Numbered from the stretch's first letter, positions 42,414 to 52,294 are shown. The stretch is 64,000 bases of DNA from Brevifilum sp029548365 (GCA_035376985.1 DAOSSA010000007.1:1-64000); one strand, 5' to 3'. Numbers and translations: made by a program. The notes: a model not told the origin generated them from the letters alone.

Positions 42414-43787
42414 TTATTCCAGCGCCTGCTCAGCAGCCCAAGATGCTGAGAGACCGTGCAACAAGGCTGCTTCCTGGTCGGGGAGGACGGTACGCGGGTC
42501 AAACAGGACCCGGTCGCCTTCAATTCGGGCGATGATTGCCGGCTTAGCTTTGCGCAGACGGCTCAGGAACGCATCCGGGCCAGGCGGGTCGAGGGCCAGG
42601 AGGTAGGTGGGCATCTCTTCGGTTGGCAGGCTGCCGCCACCGACGGTTGAACGCCCAGGGATTACAGCGCCAACGCCCAGGTGTTCGCGCCAGCTTTCCG
42701 CTGTAGCATGGATGGTGTCAAGGGATTTGGCGATCATGTTCCAGATCGGCAGCTCTTGTTCAGCTTCATCTTTGAGGTAGTGGGTGAGGGTGGCTGTGAT
42801 ACCCGCCAGGGTTAACTTTCCTGAACGCAGCGCACGCGCCAGGGGGTGTTTTTGAATGCGCTGGATCAGGTCTGCTTTTCCGATAATAATCCCTGCCTGT
42901 GGACCGCCGAGGAGCTTGTCGCCCGAAAAGCAAACCAGGTCACAACCCGCGGCGACGGATTCCTGTACCATGGGCTCATGAGAGAGACCATATTTGGCGG
43001 TATCCAGCAAGGCGCCAGAGCCCAGGTCGTGCACCACTGGCACGCCGTAATGATGGGCGACCTCGACGATATCAGCCAGTTCGGGTTCGCTGTGAAAGCC
43101 GATCAGCTTAAAATTTGAGTGGTGAGCCACCATCACCAGGGCAATATCCTCATTCTGGAGAACATTTTCATAGTCATGGAGGTGAACGCGGTTGGTGGTG
43201 CCGATTTCGACAAGCTCTGAGCTGGATTGAGCCATCACGTCCGGGATGCGAAACCCGCCACCGATCTCAACCAGTTGCGAGCGCGAAACGATCACCTTAC
43301 GACTGCTGGCTAGAGCAGACAAGGTCAACAAGACAGCGCCGGCGTTGTTGTTAACCACGAACCCGACCTCCACACCGGTGAGCCGGGCCAGGATCTGGCT
43401 GGCGTGGATCGAGCGGGTGCCACGTCTACCGGTTTCCAGGTTGAATTCCAGGTTGGTGTAACCCTCTGCCGCCTGTGCGATCGCGATACGCGTGGACTGG
43501 CTGAAAGGCGCCCGTCCGAGATTGGTGTGCAGGACAACGCCGGTGGCGTTGATCACCGGGACCAACGAGGGTTCGAGCCAGGCATCCAACTGCTGATTTA
43601 CCCTGGCGATGAGCCCTGCGTGATCTGGCACTGGGATGCGATACTGGATGAATTCTGTACGAATGTCATCCAGAACAGCCCGCGCTGCCTCCACACACAG
43701 CGGACGGCCGAAGTCTCCCAGGAGATTTTGCATCTCGCGGGATTTGAGAAGCTGGTCGATTGAGGGAAGTTGGCTCAGTTCAGACAT
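42414..43787 (-). CDS. selA: L-seryl-tRNA(Sec) selenium transferase SelA
   Basis: PLP enzyme converting Ser-tRNA(Sec) to Sec-tRNA(Sec) with selenophosphate. 457 residues, the family length. Signature parts: INATGVVLHTNLGRAPFS near 80-97, LEFNLETGRRGTRS near 113, NNNAGAVLLTL near 147 and the PLP-lysine segment FSGDKLLGGPQAGII near 290. No Shine-Dalgarno; it begins 23 nt after the small membrane-protein gene and is likely co-transcribed. SelB, SelD and tRNA(Sec) were not found in the window, and no in-frame TGA selenoprotein was recognised here. Confidence 0.95.
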   Translation of the reverse strand: MSELSQLPSIDQLLKSREMQNLLGDFGRPLCVEAARAVLDDIRTEFIQYRIPVPDHAGLIARVNQQLDAWLEPSLVPVINATGVVLHTNLGRAPFSQSTRIAIAQAAEGYTNLEFNLETGRRGTRSIHASQILARLTGVEVGFVVNNNAGAVLLTLSALASSRKVIVSRSQLVEIGGGFRIPDVMAQSSSELVEIGTTNRVHLHDYENVLQNEDIALVMVAHHSNFKLIGFHSEPELADIVEVAHHYGVPVVHDLGSGALLDTAKYGLSHEPMVQESVAAGCDLVCFSGDKLLGGPQAGIIIGKADLIQRIQKHPLARALRSGKLTLAGITATLTHYLKDEAEQELPIWNMIAKSLDTIHATAESWREHLGVGAVIPGRSTVGGGSLPTEEMPTYLLALDPPGPDAFLSRLRKAKPAIIARIEGDRVLFDPRTVLPDQEAALLHGLSASWAAEQALE

Positions 43788-43810
43788 GGTGAGGTTAGCT
43801 CTGGTTCAGG

Positions 43811-44218
43811 TTAAGGATTGTCTTTTGGATTCCAGCGGCTGCGTTCAAATAAACGCAGTAGAAATTCGATCAGGATGAAGGCGCCAGCCATGATCCCTGC
43901 CAGGGCGGGTGTCAGCACCCGGCCGAGTTGCATCCAGGTGATTGTGCTTCCGTAAAGGCCAAACCACAAAGCCTGGCGGATGATGACCATTCCCTCTACA
44001 GGGGGAGTGCTGGGGAAACGCTGGTTAAGGTAATAACTGACGGGAATGGCTGGCCCGGTGAGTGCGACCACAATCAGAAAAAAGAACAGCCAGCGTGGCC
44101 CGAGAGTGGGCAGGGTGTGGCGGACGACAATGATCAACCCCACCCATCCGATCAGGGTCAGGACCACTGAAAGGGGTAAATAGCTGTTAATAAAGGGTGG
44201 TTTTTCTTCAGACTTCAT
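43811..44218 (-). CDS. Four-helix membrane protein of unknown function
   Basis: 135 residues from the ATG at 44216-44218, with GGAG 6 nt upstream; a longer open frame begins outside any ribosome site. Four hydrophobic stretches at about 13-33, 42-63, 78-97 and 100-120. No family recognised. It is the first gene of the run to selA and beyond. Confidence 0.65.
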   Translation of the reverse strand: MKSEEKPPFINSYLPLSVVLTLIGWVGLIIVVRHTLPTLGPRWLFFFLIVVALTGPAIPVSYYLNQRFPSTPPVEGMVIIRQALWFGLYGSTITWMQLGRVLTPALAGIMAGAFILIEFLLRLFERSRWNPKDNP

Positions 44219-44447
44219 GGTCATCTCCTTGATGTTAATTATTGTAACGCATAACGCGAGGGTGTGGATGGTTTTTACCTCTGATCGCAATGTCAAGCTT
44301 TCATTTGGTTGCGTTGCTCTGCCCCCACCCTGCTTCGCTTTGGGAGTAATAAAGACCAGGGTGCGCGGGAGTTGGTCTCCTTCTATTCGCGCAGCCGGTG
44401 GAAAGAGGTAAAATCTAGCCAGGCTAATAATTAACCAGGAGCAGATG

Positions 44448-45302
44448 ATGAAAGCGGATTTTATCGCTGTAGATATGGGGACGACAAATACCGATTTGGT
44501 TTGGCTGGATGGCGGCGGGATGCACATGCGTAAACTGGAAAACCTGCACCTGTCGGCTGTGGAACAGGTACGCCAATGTTTGAATTTGGTCGATGATGCC
44601 CTGGATGCGGATGTAAAAATTGGCGTAACAGGCGGTCACTACCGTGCTTTACCTGCTGTCCTGGATGGATTTCATTTAAATAAAGTGGAAGAAATGCGCG
44701 CGCTGGGGCTGGGTGGGCTGGCTGCAGCAGGCCTTGAGGTGGGTTTGGTGGTCAGCGCTGGGACAGGCACAGCAATGGTGGCAGCAAGAGGCACTGCAGC
44801 TCAGCATGTGACCGGGTCTGCTGTCGGCGGGGGCACATTAATCGGGCTTGCAAACCTGATCCTGGGAACAGCAGATTATGGTGAAATTGACGCTTTGGCG
44901 CTTGCAGGTGATGCCAATGCCGCTGATATTATGGTCAGCGAGGCAGTTGGCGGTGAGGTCGGCAAGCTTCCGGCGAATGCTAACGCAGTCAACCTGGGAA
45001 AATTGATCGACCGGACGGATTTTACTCGCGAAGACCTGGCTGCCGGGCTGGTTCGCCTGGTGGCTCAGGTGATTGCGGTGATTGCCATCAACGCCGCAGA
45101 AGCCGCCGGGTTACGCGACATCATCCTGATTGGACACACGATGGATTTAGTTTCAATTCAAAAAGAGATTGCCCTGGTGGGTGAATTTTACCAGCGCAGC
45201 TTTACCATGCCGGAACATCCCGGCTTTGCAACAGCCAGAGGTGTGATCGACGTGATGAAACGGGAAACACATCATGGGGGTCTGCACTGGATTGACTCAT
45301 AA
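44448..45302 (+). CDS. Type II (Fumble-like) pantothenate kinase
   Basis: 284 residues. Phosphorylates pantothenate, the first step to coenzyme A. ASKHA fold: MGTTNTDLVWLDGG near 10-22, VVSAGTGTAMVAA near 101-113, GSAVGGGTLIGLANLI near 123-138 and IILIGHT near 228. Two adjacent ATGs occur; the second (44448) has AGGAG at a spacing of 6 nt and is chosen. Its stop overlaps the promoter of the following SAM riboswitch. A BadF/BcrA-type ATPase is the main alternative, but the length and motifs favour pantothenate kinase. Confidence 0.82.
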   Translation: MKADFIAVDMGTTNTDLVWLDGGGMHMRKLENLHLSAVEQVRQCLNLVDDALDADVKIGVTGGHYRALPAVLDGFHLNKVEEMRALGLGGLAAAGLEVGLVVSAGTGTAMVAARGTAAQHVTGSAVGGGTLIGLANLILGTADYGEIDALALAGDANAADIMVSEAVGGEVGKLPANANAVNLGKLIDRTDFTREDLAAGLVRLVAQVIAVIAINAAEAAGLRDIILIGHTMDLVSIQKEIALVGEFYQRSFTMPEHPGFATARGVIDVMKRETHHGGLHWIDS

Positions 45303-45320
45303 TTTCAAATGTGATAAGAT
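45292..45320 (+). promoter_or_regulatory. Promoter of the methionine operon
   Basis: TTGACT (45292-45297), 17-bp spacer, TAAGAT (45315-45320) with an extended -10 TG at 45312-45313. Transcription would begin near 45327, just before the riboswitch aptamer. Confidence 0.55.
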
Positions 45321-45335
45321 TTTCTTCGTTAGTGA

Positions 45336-45438
<103 letters not shown>

Positions 45439-45444
<6 letters not shown>

Positions 45445-45498
45445 GTGAAATGAAATGCAGTCATCATCGCCTCTCATCCAATGAGAGGCAATGTTTTT
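45439..45498 (+). promoter_or_regulatory. Riboswitch expression platform: antiterminator and terminator
   Basis: Terminator stem GCCTCTCAT (45469-45477) with ATGAGAGGC (45481-45489), 3-nt loop, and T run at 45494-45498. The segment CTCATCC inside it (45473-45479) is an exact copy of the aptamer P1 5' strand (45336-45342). Therefore the P1 3' strand GATGAG (45439-45444) can pair either with P1 (SAM bound, terminator forms) or with the terminator segment (no SAM, readthrough). Confidence 0.85.
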
Positions 45499-45540
45499 AT
45501 TTGCAAGGATTTTATAATCATTTCAGCGGAAGGACCAGGC

Positions 45541-48500
45541 ATGGCGCAAGCGAAAAAAATCTTTAGCAACCGGGCTTACTTAGATGCCCTTCAGCAACGC
45601 GTATTGTTGTTCGATGGCGCCATGGGTACCAACCTTGACCGGCAGAACCTGACAGCAGAGCATTTCGGCGGTGAACCCACCGCAGGCTGTAATGACTACC
45701 TGGTGATCACTTACCCGCAGGCTGTTGAAACGGTGCATCGTGCTTTTTTGGAAGCCGGCGCCGATGTGATTGAAACGGACACCTTCCGTTCTAATCGGCT
45801 GACACTGGGTGAATTTGGATTGGGGGAGCGCGTGGCTGAGATCAATCGCACTGCAGCACGGCTGGCGCGCAAATTAGCTGATGAATACACCACGCAAGAA
45901 AAGCCGCGCTTTGTGGCAGGTTCGATCGGACCCAGCGGAAAGTTGATCTCGAGCGAAGACCCGATCATGTCGGATATCGATTTTGATGTGCTGGTGGACG
46001 TCTTTCGCGAGCAGGCTGTGGGTTTGATTGATGGCGGCGTGGATCTGTTGTTGATTGAGACAGCACAAGATATTTTAGAAGTCAAAGCTGTTATCCTGGG
46101 CATCCGGGCTGCCTTTGCGGAGACCGGTCAAGAGCTGCCCATCCAGGCACAGATCACGCTGGATATCACCGGGCGGATGCTGCTGGGGACGGATATCGCT
46201 TCGGCGTTGGCAATCCTGGAGGGGATGGACATCGATGTGATCGGGCTGAACTGCTCTACCGGTCCGGATTACATGCGTGAGCCGATCCGCTACCTTACTG
46301 AGCATTCTAATTTACCCGTTTCCTGTATCCCCAATGCCGGTTTGCCGCTGAATGTGGACGGGGAGGCGGTTTACCCGATGGAACCGGAGCCCTTTGCTGA
46401 CCTGCTGCTTGAATTTGTGAATGAATTCGGTGTGCGCGTCATCGGCGGATGCTGCGGCACTCGAGAGGATCACATTGCGTTAATCAACGCCAGGCTGAAC
46501 CGTGATCGGCGGAGGTTGCCCGCATCCGCACCGCTGGCGCAGTTGGCGTCCCCGGTGCAGGCGGTGAACATGGCGCAGGAACCGGCTCCTTTTTTGATCG
46601 GCGAGCAGTTGAATACCCAAGGGTCGCGCAAGTTTAAGCAGCTGATTTTGGATGGCGAAATTGATGCGATCATTGAGATGGCACGCGAGCAGGTGGAACG
46701 CGGCGCGCATGGGCTGGACCTGTCCGTTGCACTGACCGAACGGTCAGATGAGACCGAACAGATGCGAATGATGGTCAAAAAGCTGTCTAACGCAGTACCG
46801 GTGCCATTGGTGATTGATACCACTGAATTGGAAGTGATCGAAGCAGCGTTAAAAACCAACCCTGGACGCTGCCTGATCAATTCGACTCACCTTGAATCAG
46901 GTGAGGAGAAAGCCGGTCAGATCTTCAAGCTGGCCAAACAGTTTAACGCAGCCATCATCACCCTGACCATTGATGAGGCAGGGATGGCGAAAAGTGCGGA
47001 CCGTAAACTGGAAATCGCCCGACGGATTTACGACCTGGCTGTTGATGGACACGGACTGCGCCCTGAGGACCTGGTTTACGATACGTTGACCTTTACATTA
47101 GCGACAGGCGACCCTGAACTGAGGGATTCGGCGCTGGAAACCCTGGAGGGTATCCGACGCGTAAAGGCTTCACTGCCGGGCGTGCTGACTGTATTGGGTG
47201 TGAGCAACATCTCTTTTGGGCTTTCGCGCCCGGCGCGTGCTGTTTTGAACAGTGTGATGCTCTATCATGCGGTTGCAGCGGGGTTGGATATGGCGATTGT
47301 AAACCCGGCGCATATCAAACCCTATGCAGAAATCCCGCTCGAGCAACGGCAACTGGCTGAGGATTTGATCTTCAATCGACACGAGGAGGCGTTATCACAA
47401 CTGGTTACGTATTTCGAGAGCGTCGAAGATAGCGGTGACGACCAGGAGCGCGGGAAAATCGATCTGGACAGGCTTTCACCGGAAGAGCGATTGCATTGGC
47501 GCATTCTGCATCGTCATAAGAGCGATGTAGAAGCCGATATTGATGAAATCCTGGCACGAGATCCGCACAGGCTGAAAGCGGAGACGGCTGTGACGATCCT
47601 GAACGAAACCTTGCTGCCCGCTATGAAGGATGTGGGCGAGAAATTTGGCTCTGGCGAGCTGATTTTGCCCTTTGTGCTGCAAAGCGCTGAGGTGATGAAA
47701 ATTGCAGTCAGCTATTTGGAGAATTTCCTGGAAAGGAAACAGGGCATTTCCAAGGGAAAGCTGGTTTTAGCGACGGTTAACGGCGATGTACACGATATCG
47801 GTAAAAATTTGGTCAAAACCATCCTGGTGAATAATGGCTATAACGTGATTGATCTGGGTAAACAGGTGCCCGCCGAGACGATCATTTCCAGGGCGGTGGA
47901 GGAAAAGGCTGATGCTATTGGGCTGAGTGCGCTGCTGGTGAGCACCAGCCGGCAGATGCCGCAGATTGTTAATGAATTGGATCGGCGCGGGCTGGAGATA
48001 CCGGTGTTGATCGGTGGCGCAGCCATTAACACCCGCTTTGGCAAACGTATCCTTTTGACGGAAAGTGGGCGCTATTATCCAGCGGGTGTTTTCTATTGCA
48101 AGGATGCCTTTGAGGGCTTGGTGACGATGGATATGTTGATGAACGCAGATAAACGATCTGAATTGCTGGAAAAAACCCGCAAAGCTTCCGATTTTGAGTT
48201 GGGCAGGGCATTGGACAGCAAGTCCACCTCATCGCCTGCACACAGGAGCAGGACGGTACCAATTTTGAAAAATCTGCCCTCAGCGCCTCACTGGGGCCCG
48301 CGTGTGGTGAAGGATATGCCCCTGGCGATGGTGGCTGAGCACCTCTCGATTAACGAGCTATACCGACTTTCGTGGGGCGCTAAAAACGCCCATGGCGAAG
48401 CCTGGGAGGCGCTAAAAGCCGGATTTGACCGGCGCCTGATCGAGATGAAAAAATCGGCTCAACAAGAGGGATGGTTAACGCCCCAGGGTGTCTATGGGTA

Positions 48501-49065
48501 TTGGCCCTGCCAGGCAGAGGGAAATGCACTGCTGATTTACGACCCACACAGCCTGCAAGATGGGGAACCTGAGGAGCTGACACGCTTTAATTTCCCCAGG
48601 CAGCAGGGCGCTGATGGGTTGTGCCTGGCGGATTATTTCGCGCCGTGTGATACCGGGTTGATCGACGTGGTGGCACTGCAGGTGGTCACTGTAGGGCATG
48701 AAGCCACACAGCGGTACACCGAACTGGAGGCGGAAGGGATGTACACTGAAGCCTATTATCGGCATGGCCTGGCTGTGCAAATGGCTGAGGCTGCTGCGAA
48801 CTACCTACATGCGCATATCCGTCGCGAATTAAACCTGGGGTCGGCGCGCGGAAAACGCTATTCATGGGGCTACCCAGCTATCCCGGAGTTGAAGGATCAC
48901 CGTAAAGTGTTTGATCTCTTGCCGGCAGAATCAGGCCTGGGAATGGGGCTGACCTCTGCTTACCAATTGATGCCTGAGCAGTCTACAGCGGCGATCATCG
49001 TGCATCACCCGGATGCGAAGTACTTCAATGTGGGCCCCAGCCGGGTGGAACAATTGTTGAAATAA
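45541..49065 (+). CDS. metH: Cobalamin-dependent methionine synthase MetH
   Basis: Transfers the methyl group of 5-methyl-THF to homocysteine through methylcobalamin. 1174 residues with all modules: homocysteine domain (about 10-325; DGAMGT near 22, GLNCST and GGCCGT zinc Cys), pterin domain (about 355-625), B12 cap and Rossmann domain (about 640-880; DVHDIG near 749 with the cobalamin His), and SAM-dependent reactivation domain (about 915-1174; RYSWGYP near 1098). AAGGA lies about 8 nt before the ATG at 45541; the frame extends upstream into the riboswitch. Under a SAM-I riboswitch and followed 18 nt later by the fused Hcy-MT/MTHFR gene. Confidence 0.97.
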   Translation: MAQAKKIFSNRAYLDALQQRVLLFDGAMGTNLDRQNLTAEHFGGEPTAGCNDYLVITYPQAVETVHRAFLEAGADVIETDTFRSNRLTLGEFGLGERVAEINRTAARLARKLADEYTTQEKPRFVAGSIGPSGKLISSEDPIMSDIDFDVLVDVFREQAVGLIDGGVDLLLIETAQDILEVKAVILGIRAAFAETGQELPIQAQITLDITGRMLLGTDIASALAILEGMDIDVIGLNCSTGPDYMREPIRYLTEHSNLPVSCIPNAGLPLNVDGEAVYPMEPEPFADLLLEFVNEFGVRVIGGCCGTREDHIALINARLNRDRRRLPASAPLAQLASPVQAVNMAQEPAPFLIGEQLNTQGSRKFKQLILDGEIDAIIEMAREQVERGAHGLDLSVALTERSDETEQMRMMVKKLSNAVPVPLVIDTTELEVIEAALKTNPGRCLINSTHLESGEEKAGQIFKLAKQFNAAIITLTIDEAGMAKSADRKLEIARRIYDLAVDGHGLRPEDLVYDTLTFTLATGDPELRDSALETLEGIRRVKASLPGVLTVLGVSNISFGLSRPARAVLNSVMLYHAVAAGLDMAIVNPAHIKPYAEIPLEQRQLAEDLIFNRHEEALSQLVTYFESVEDSGDDQERGKIDLDRLSPEERLHWRILHRHKSDVEADIDEILARDPHRLKAETAVTILNETLLPAMKDVGEKFGSGELILPFVLQSAEVMKIAVSYLENFLERKQGISKGKLVLATVNGDVHDIGKNLVKTILVNNGYNVIDLGKQVPAETIISRAVEEKADAIGLSALLVSTSRQMPQIVNELDRRGLEIPVLIGGAAINTRFGKRILLTESGRYYPAGVFYCKDAFEGLVTMDMLMNADKRSELLEKTRKASDFELGRALDSKSTSSPAHRSRTVPILKNLPSAPHWGPRVVKDMPLAMVAEHLSINELYRLSWGAKNAHGEAWEALKAGFDRRLIEMKKSAQQEGWLTPQGVYGYWPCQAEGNALLIYDPHSLQDGEPEELTRFNFPRQQGADGLCLADYFAPCDTGLIDVVALQVVTVGHEATQRYTELEAEGMYTEAYYRHGLAVQMAEAAANYLHAHIRRELNLGSARGKRYSWGYPAIPELKDHRKVFDLLPAESGLGMGLTSAYQLMPEQSTAAIIVHHPDAKYFNVGPSRVEQLLK

Positions 49066-49083
49066 AGCACAGGAGAAATTCAG

Positions 49084-50973
49084 ATGTGTGAAACCGGAAA
49101 CAAATTCAAAAATCGATTATTCAGCTCAGATCGCCCGATTGTCACAGATGGCGCCATGGGAACCCTTTTGCATGATCGGGGGGTTAAAATCGATGCTTGT
49201 TTTGATGCTTTGAACCTCACCCAGCCTGCTGCTGTGGCAGAGGTCCACCTTGAGTATATTCAGGCTGGTGCGGAGATTATAAAAACCAACACCTTTGGCG
49301 CTAATCGCACAAAGCTGGAGCGCCATGGATTGATCGACCGGGTGGAAGAGGTCAATGTTGCCGCGGTGAACCTGGGGCAGCGTGTGATCATGGCGTCTTT
49401 TAGAGATGTGATGATTGCGGGTGACGTGGGCCCCCTGGGGATGCCCTTGGCGCCCTTTGGACGCATTCAGTCCGAAGAAGCCTTTGAGATCTACGTAGAG
49501 CAGATTTCTGCCCTGGTAAAAGCTGGTGTGGATCTGATTCTAATTGAAACCATGGTGGACCTTTACGCGGTCAGGGAAGCGGTTAATGCTGCGCGTCATG
49601 TGGATCCCGATATCCCGGTGATTGCCTCGATGACCTTTACCCTGGATCGACGGACCTTATTGGGCAATACGCCCCAGGAAGTTGCCCGGCGGATGGATGA
49701 ATATGGGGTTGATGTGATAGGGGTAAACTGCTCGGGCGGCCCGGCACAACTTTTGCAAATCTTGCGCTTGATGAAATGCGCTGTGCCCTCGGGGCGTTTT
49801 TCTGTGATGCCAAATGCTGGCTTTCCGGAAAAGGTGGGCGGGCGGATCATGTATTCGGCTGGTCCGGATTATTTTAATGATTACGCACTCTCTTTCTGGC
49901 GGGCTGGAGCGGATGTGATCGGCGGTTGTTGCGGGACCACCCCTGACCATATTGCGATGATGGCGAAAGCAGTGGAAAACACTTCGAAAGAGGATTTGGT
50001 GAACGGCATCTCGACCCTTGAATCGACGGTTGAGGTAGAGCAAGAGCCGGCAGAGGATCGGTCGCATTTAGCGCAGAAGTTGGATGAAGGTAAGTTCGTC
50101 ATCGCCGTTGAAATGGACCCACCGCGGGGCCTTTCCACGCAAAAACTGCTGGCTGGCGCCTCTTTGCTGGCCGATGCTGGCGCTGATGTGATCAATGTGG
50201 CAGACAGCCCGATGGCGCGCATGCGGATGAGCGCCTGGGCGGTGTGTCAATTGATCCAGTCAAAATTTGATATTGAAACCACCCTGCACTTTCCTACCCG
50301 GGGACGCAATTTACTGCGCGTACAGGGCGATTTGTTGGCAGCCCACGCTTTGAACGTACGCAATGTATTCGTGATCATGGGTGACCCGACCGCAATTGGT
50401 GACTATCCGGACGCTAACGATGCTTATGACCTGGTGCCTACCGGGTTAATCCGGTTGATTAAAGAGAAATTTAATACCGGTAAGGATCATTCCGGCGGGT
50501 TGATTGGGCAGCCAACCTCCTTTTTTATTGGTGCTGCGATGAATTTGACGCCGAATAATCCGGCGCAAGAAATTCGTGTGCTTAAGAAAAAAATCGACGC
50601 CGGTGCGGATTTTTTCATGACCCAACCGGTGTTTGACGTTCAAAAGGCAAGCGCTTTCTTTCATCGTTGCCAACAAGAAATCGAGTGGAAAAGCACCCCT
50701 ATCCTGGCGGGTATCTTGCCACTGGTTACTGATCGACATGCTCGCTTTTTACATCACGAGGTTCCCGGCATCCAAATTCCAGTATCAATCCAGAATCGCA
50801 TGTCTGCGGCTGGCGAGGCATCGGTGCAGGAAGGTGTGCGTATTGCCATTGAATTAATTGATGAATTGCGCTCAGATTATCAAGGGGTGTATTTCATGCC
50901 GGCTTTCAATAGATTTGACATGGTGGCTGAGGTTATCGACAAAATCAGAGGGGAAGAAGTTATCTGTCTATAG
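49084..50973 (+). CDS. Bifunctional homocysteine S-methyltransferase/methylenetetrahydrofolate reductase
   Basis: 629 residues, YitJ-like fusion. The N-terminal domain (about 5-300) is a zinc homocysteine methyltransferase: DGAMGTLLHDRG near 21, GVNCSGGP near 214 and GGCCGTTPDH near 280 give the three Cys. The C-terminal domain (about 335-625) is MTHFR, with EMDPPRG near 342, ADSPMARMRMSA near 372, an NVFVIMGDPT strand near 424 and DAGADFFMTQPVFD near 508. It makes 5-methyl-THF for MetH and can itself methylate homocysteine, probably from S-methylmethionine or similar. AGGAG is 9 nt before the ATG. Second gene of the SAM-riboswitch operon. Confidence 0.93.
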   Translation: MCETGNKFKNRLFSSDRPIVTDGAMGTLLHDRGVKIDACFDALNLTQPAAVAEVHLEYIQAGAEIIKTNTFGANRTKLERHGLIDRVEEVNVAAVNLGQRVIMASFRDVMIAGDVGPLGMPLAPFGRIQSEEAFEIYVEQISALVKAGVDLILIETMVDLYAVREAVNAARHVDPDIPVIASMTFTLDRRTLLGNTPQEVARRMDEYGVDVIGVNCSGGPAQLLQILRLMKCAVPSGRFSVMPNAGFPEKVGGRIMYSAGPDYFNDYALSFWRAGADVIGGCCGTTPDHIAMMAKAVENTSKEDLVNGISTLESTVEVEQEPAEDRSHLAQKLDEGKFVIAVEMDPPRGLSTQKLLAGASLLADAGADVINVADSPMARMRMSAWAVCQLIQSKFDIETTLHFPTRGRNLLRVQGDLLAAHALNVRNVFVIMGDPTAIGDYPDANDAYDLVPTGLIRLIKEKFNTGKDHSGGLIGQPTSFFIGAAMNLTPNNPAQEIRVLKKKIDAGADFFMTQPVFDVQKASAFFHRCQQEIEWKSTPILAGILPLVTDRHARFLHHEVPGIQIPVSIQNRMSAAGEASVQEGVRIAIELIDELRSDYQGVYFMPAFNRFDMVAEVIDKIRGEEVICL

Positions 50974-50986
50974 CAGACTGTATGAT

Positions 50987-51014
50987 TTGCGAATTTTTAT
51001 TTAAAGAATATAAT
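50987..51014 (+). promoter_or_regulatory. Candidate promoter of the DUF3048 gene
   Basis: TTGCGA (50987-50992), 16-bp spacer, TATAAT (51009-51014). It lies 14 nt after the metH-operon gene and gives a leader of about 53 nt, so the lipoprotein gene probably has its own promoter. Confidence 0.45.
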
Positions 51015-51073
51015 TCATCATTGTTTGGTTAATGAATGAATATCATGGTAACAATAAACCTGAGGTGTACACA

Positions 51074-52291
51074 ATGATGAAATTAAAACCGCAAATGAAG
51101 TGGATTATCCTGGCTGTTTTGATCCTCAATCTGGCTGCCTGCAGCGGGAACCCGACTTCCGTTGATCTTTCACTGGCGTCAACTTACGCTGCCCAAACCC
51201 TGGCTGCGATGCCGACCAACACGGTGGAGCCTGTGCCAACTTCAACAGCAACTGTAGCCGCGCCTACTGCCACAGCGACCGTTACGGAGACGCCCGTGCC
51301 CGATGTGTTGCCGGTGGGACCGGTTGGGTTTCCGGAAAATGTTAATCCCTTGACCGGCTTGGTTGTGGATGATCCCTCGATACTGAATCGCCGGCCGGTT
51401 CTCGTTAAGGTGGCGAATCAGCCGATTTCAGGTAGACCGCACGCTGGACTTTCCTTTGCGGATATGGTGTTCGAGTATTATATCGGTTCGGGGGGCAACC
51501 GTTTTCTCGCCCTCTTTTATGGTCAAGATGCAGATATGATCGGTCCGGTCCGTTCTGGAAGGATGATTGACCCCTATTTGGTGAGTCTTTACGAAGGCAT
51601 TTTAGGGATGGAAGCTGCTTATGTTACCGTAAGAGATCATATTGTTGATATCCTTGACAACCGGATGATCAGCAGCAAAGAATTGTGCCCTGGCTTATGC
51701 GATGACGGGCGGATGGTGGTCACCAGTGTCTTTGGTGATTCTAAGGCACTGACCGATATCGCTGCAGGTCGAGGTGTAGTTCAGCAACGTTATCTGTTGG
51801 AAGGGATGGCCTTTGACCCCGCGGTGCCAGAGGGTGGAAAGACTGCCAATATCATTACGACCCGATTTTCTACGGTCAACCCTGAGGAATGGCGATATGA
51901 TGAGGAGAGTGGGGACTACCTGCGCTGGACAGATAATGAAAGCGGCGAAGTCATTGACCTGATCCCACTGGTGGATCGCATTACAGACGAACAACTCGCA
52001 TTTTCTAACGTGGTCGTCATCTTTGTCAGCCATACAGAATATGCGCCAACCCTGCACGATATGGCCATTTGGGATAACACCTTTGGGCAAAGGGCTATTG
52101 CGTTTCGCGATGGGCAGGCATATGAAATTACGTGGAAGACCCCCAGCCGGACTCAACCCATTCAATTGATCGATGGTTCTGGCGAAACCTTCAGGTTGAA
52201 GCCTGGCAATACCTGGGTGGTTGTGTTTGGCCTGTATTCCTCAGTGGATACGATCGAAGATCACTGGTCATTTACTTTCTTTATGCCCTGA
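51074..52291 (+). CDS. DUF3048 (YerB-like) lipoprotein
   Basis: 405 residues from the ATG at 51074, with GAGG 8 nt upstream; an earlier in-frame ATG at 51032 has no ribosome site. Lipobox NLAAC near 20-24, a Thr/Pro linker to about 90, then the DUF3048 N-terminal domain: NPLTGL near 93, RPVLVKVANQPISGRPHAGLS, ADMVFEYYIGSGGNRF, GPVRSGR. Its C-terminal part (about 280-400) is the DUF3048 C-domain (FSNVVVIFV, VVFGLYSS). Extracellular, function not established; the family is common in Gram-positive-type envelopes. The stop is 3 nt before the phosphoesterase start. Confidence 0.88.
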   Translation: MMKLKPQMKWIILAVLILNLAACSGNPTSVDLSLASTYAAQTLAAMPTNTVEPVPTSTATVAAPTATATVTETPVPDVLPVGPVGFPENVNPLTGLVVDDPSILNRRPVLVKVANQPISGRPHAGLSFADMVFEYYIGSGGNRFLALFYGQDADMIGPVRSGRMIDPYLVSLYEGILGMEAAYVTVRDHIVDILDNRMISSKELCPGLCDDGRMVVTSVFGDSKALTDIAAGRGVVQQRYLLEGMAFDPAVPEGGKTANIITTRFSTVNPEEWRYDEESGDYLRWTDNESGEVIDLIPLVDRITDEQLAFSNVVVIFVSHTEYAPTLHDMAIWDNTFGQRAIAFRDGQAYEITWKTPSRTQPIQLIDGSGETFRLKPGNTWVVVFGLYSSVDTIEDHWSFTFFMP

Positions 52292-52294
52292 CCC

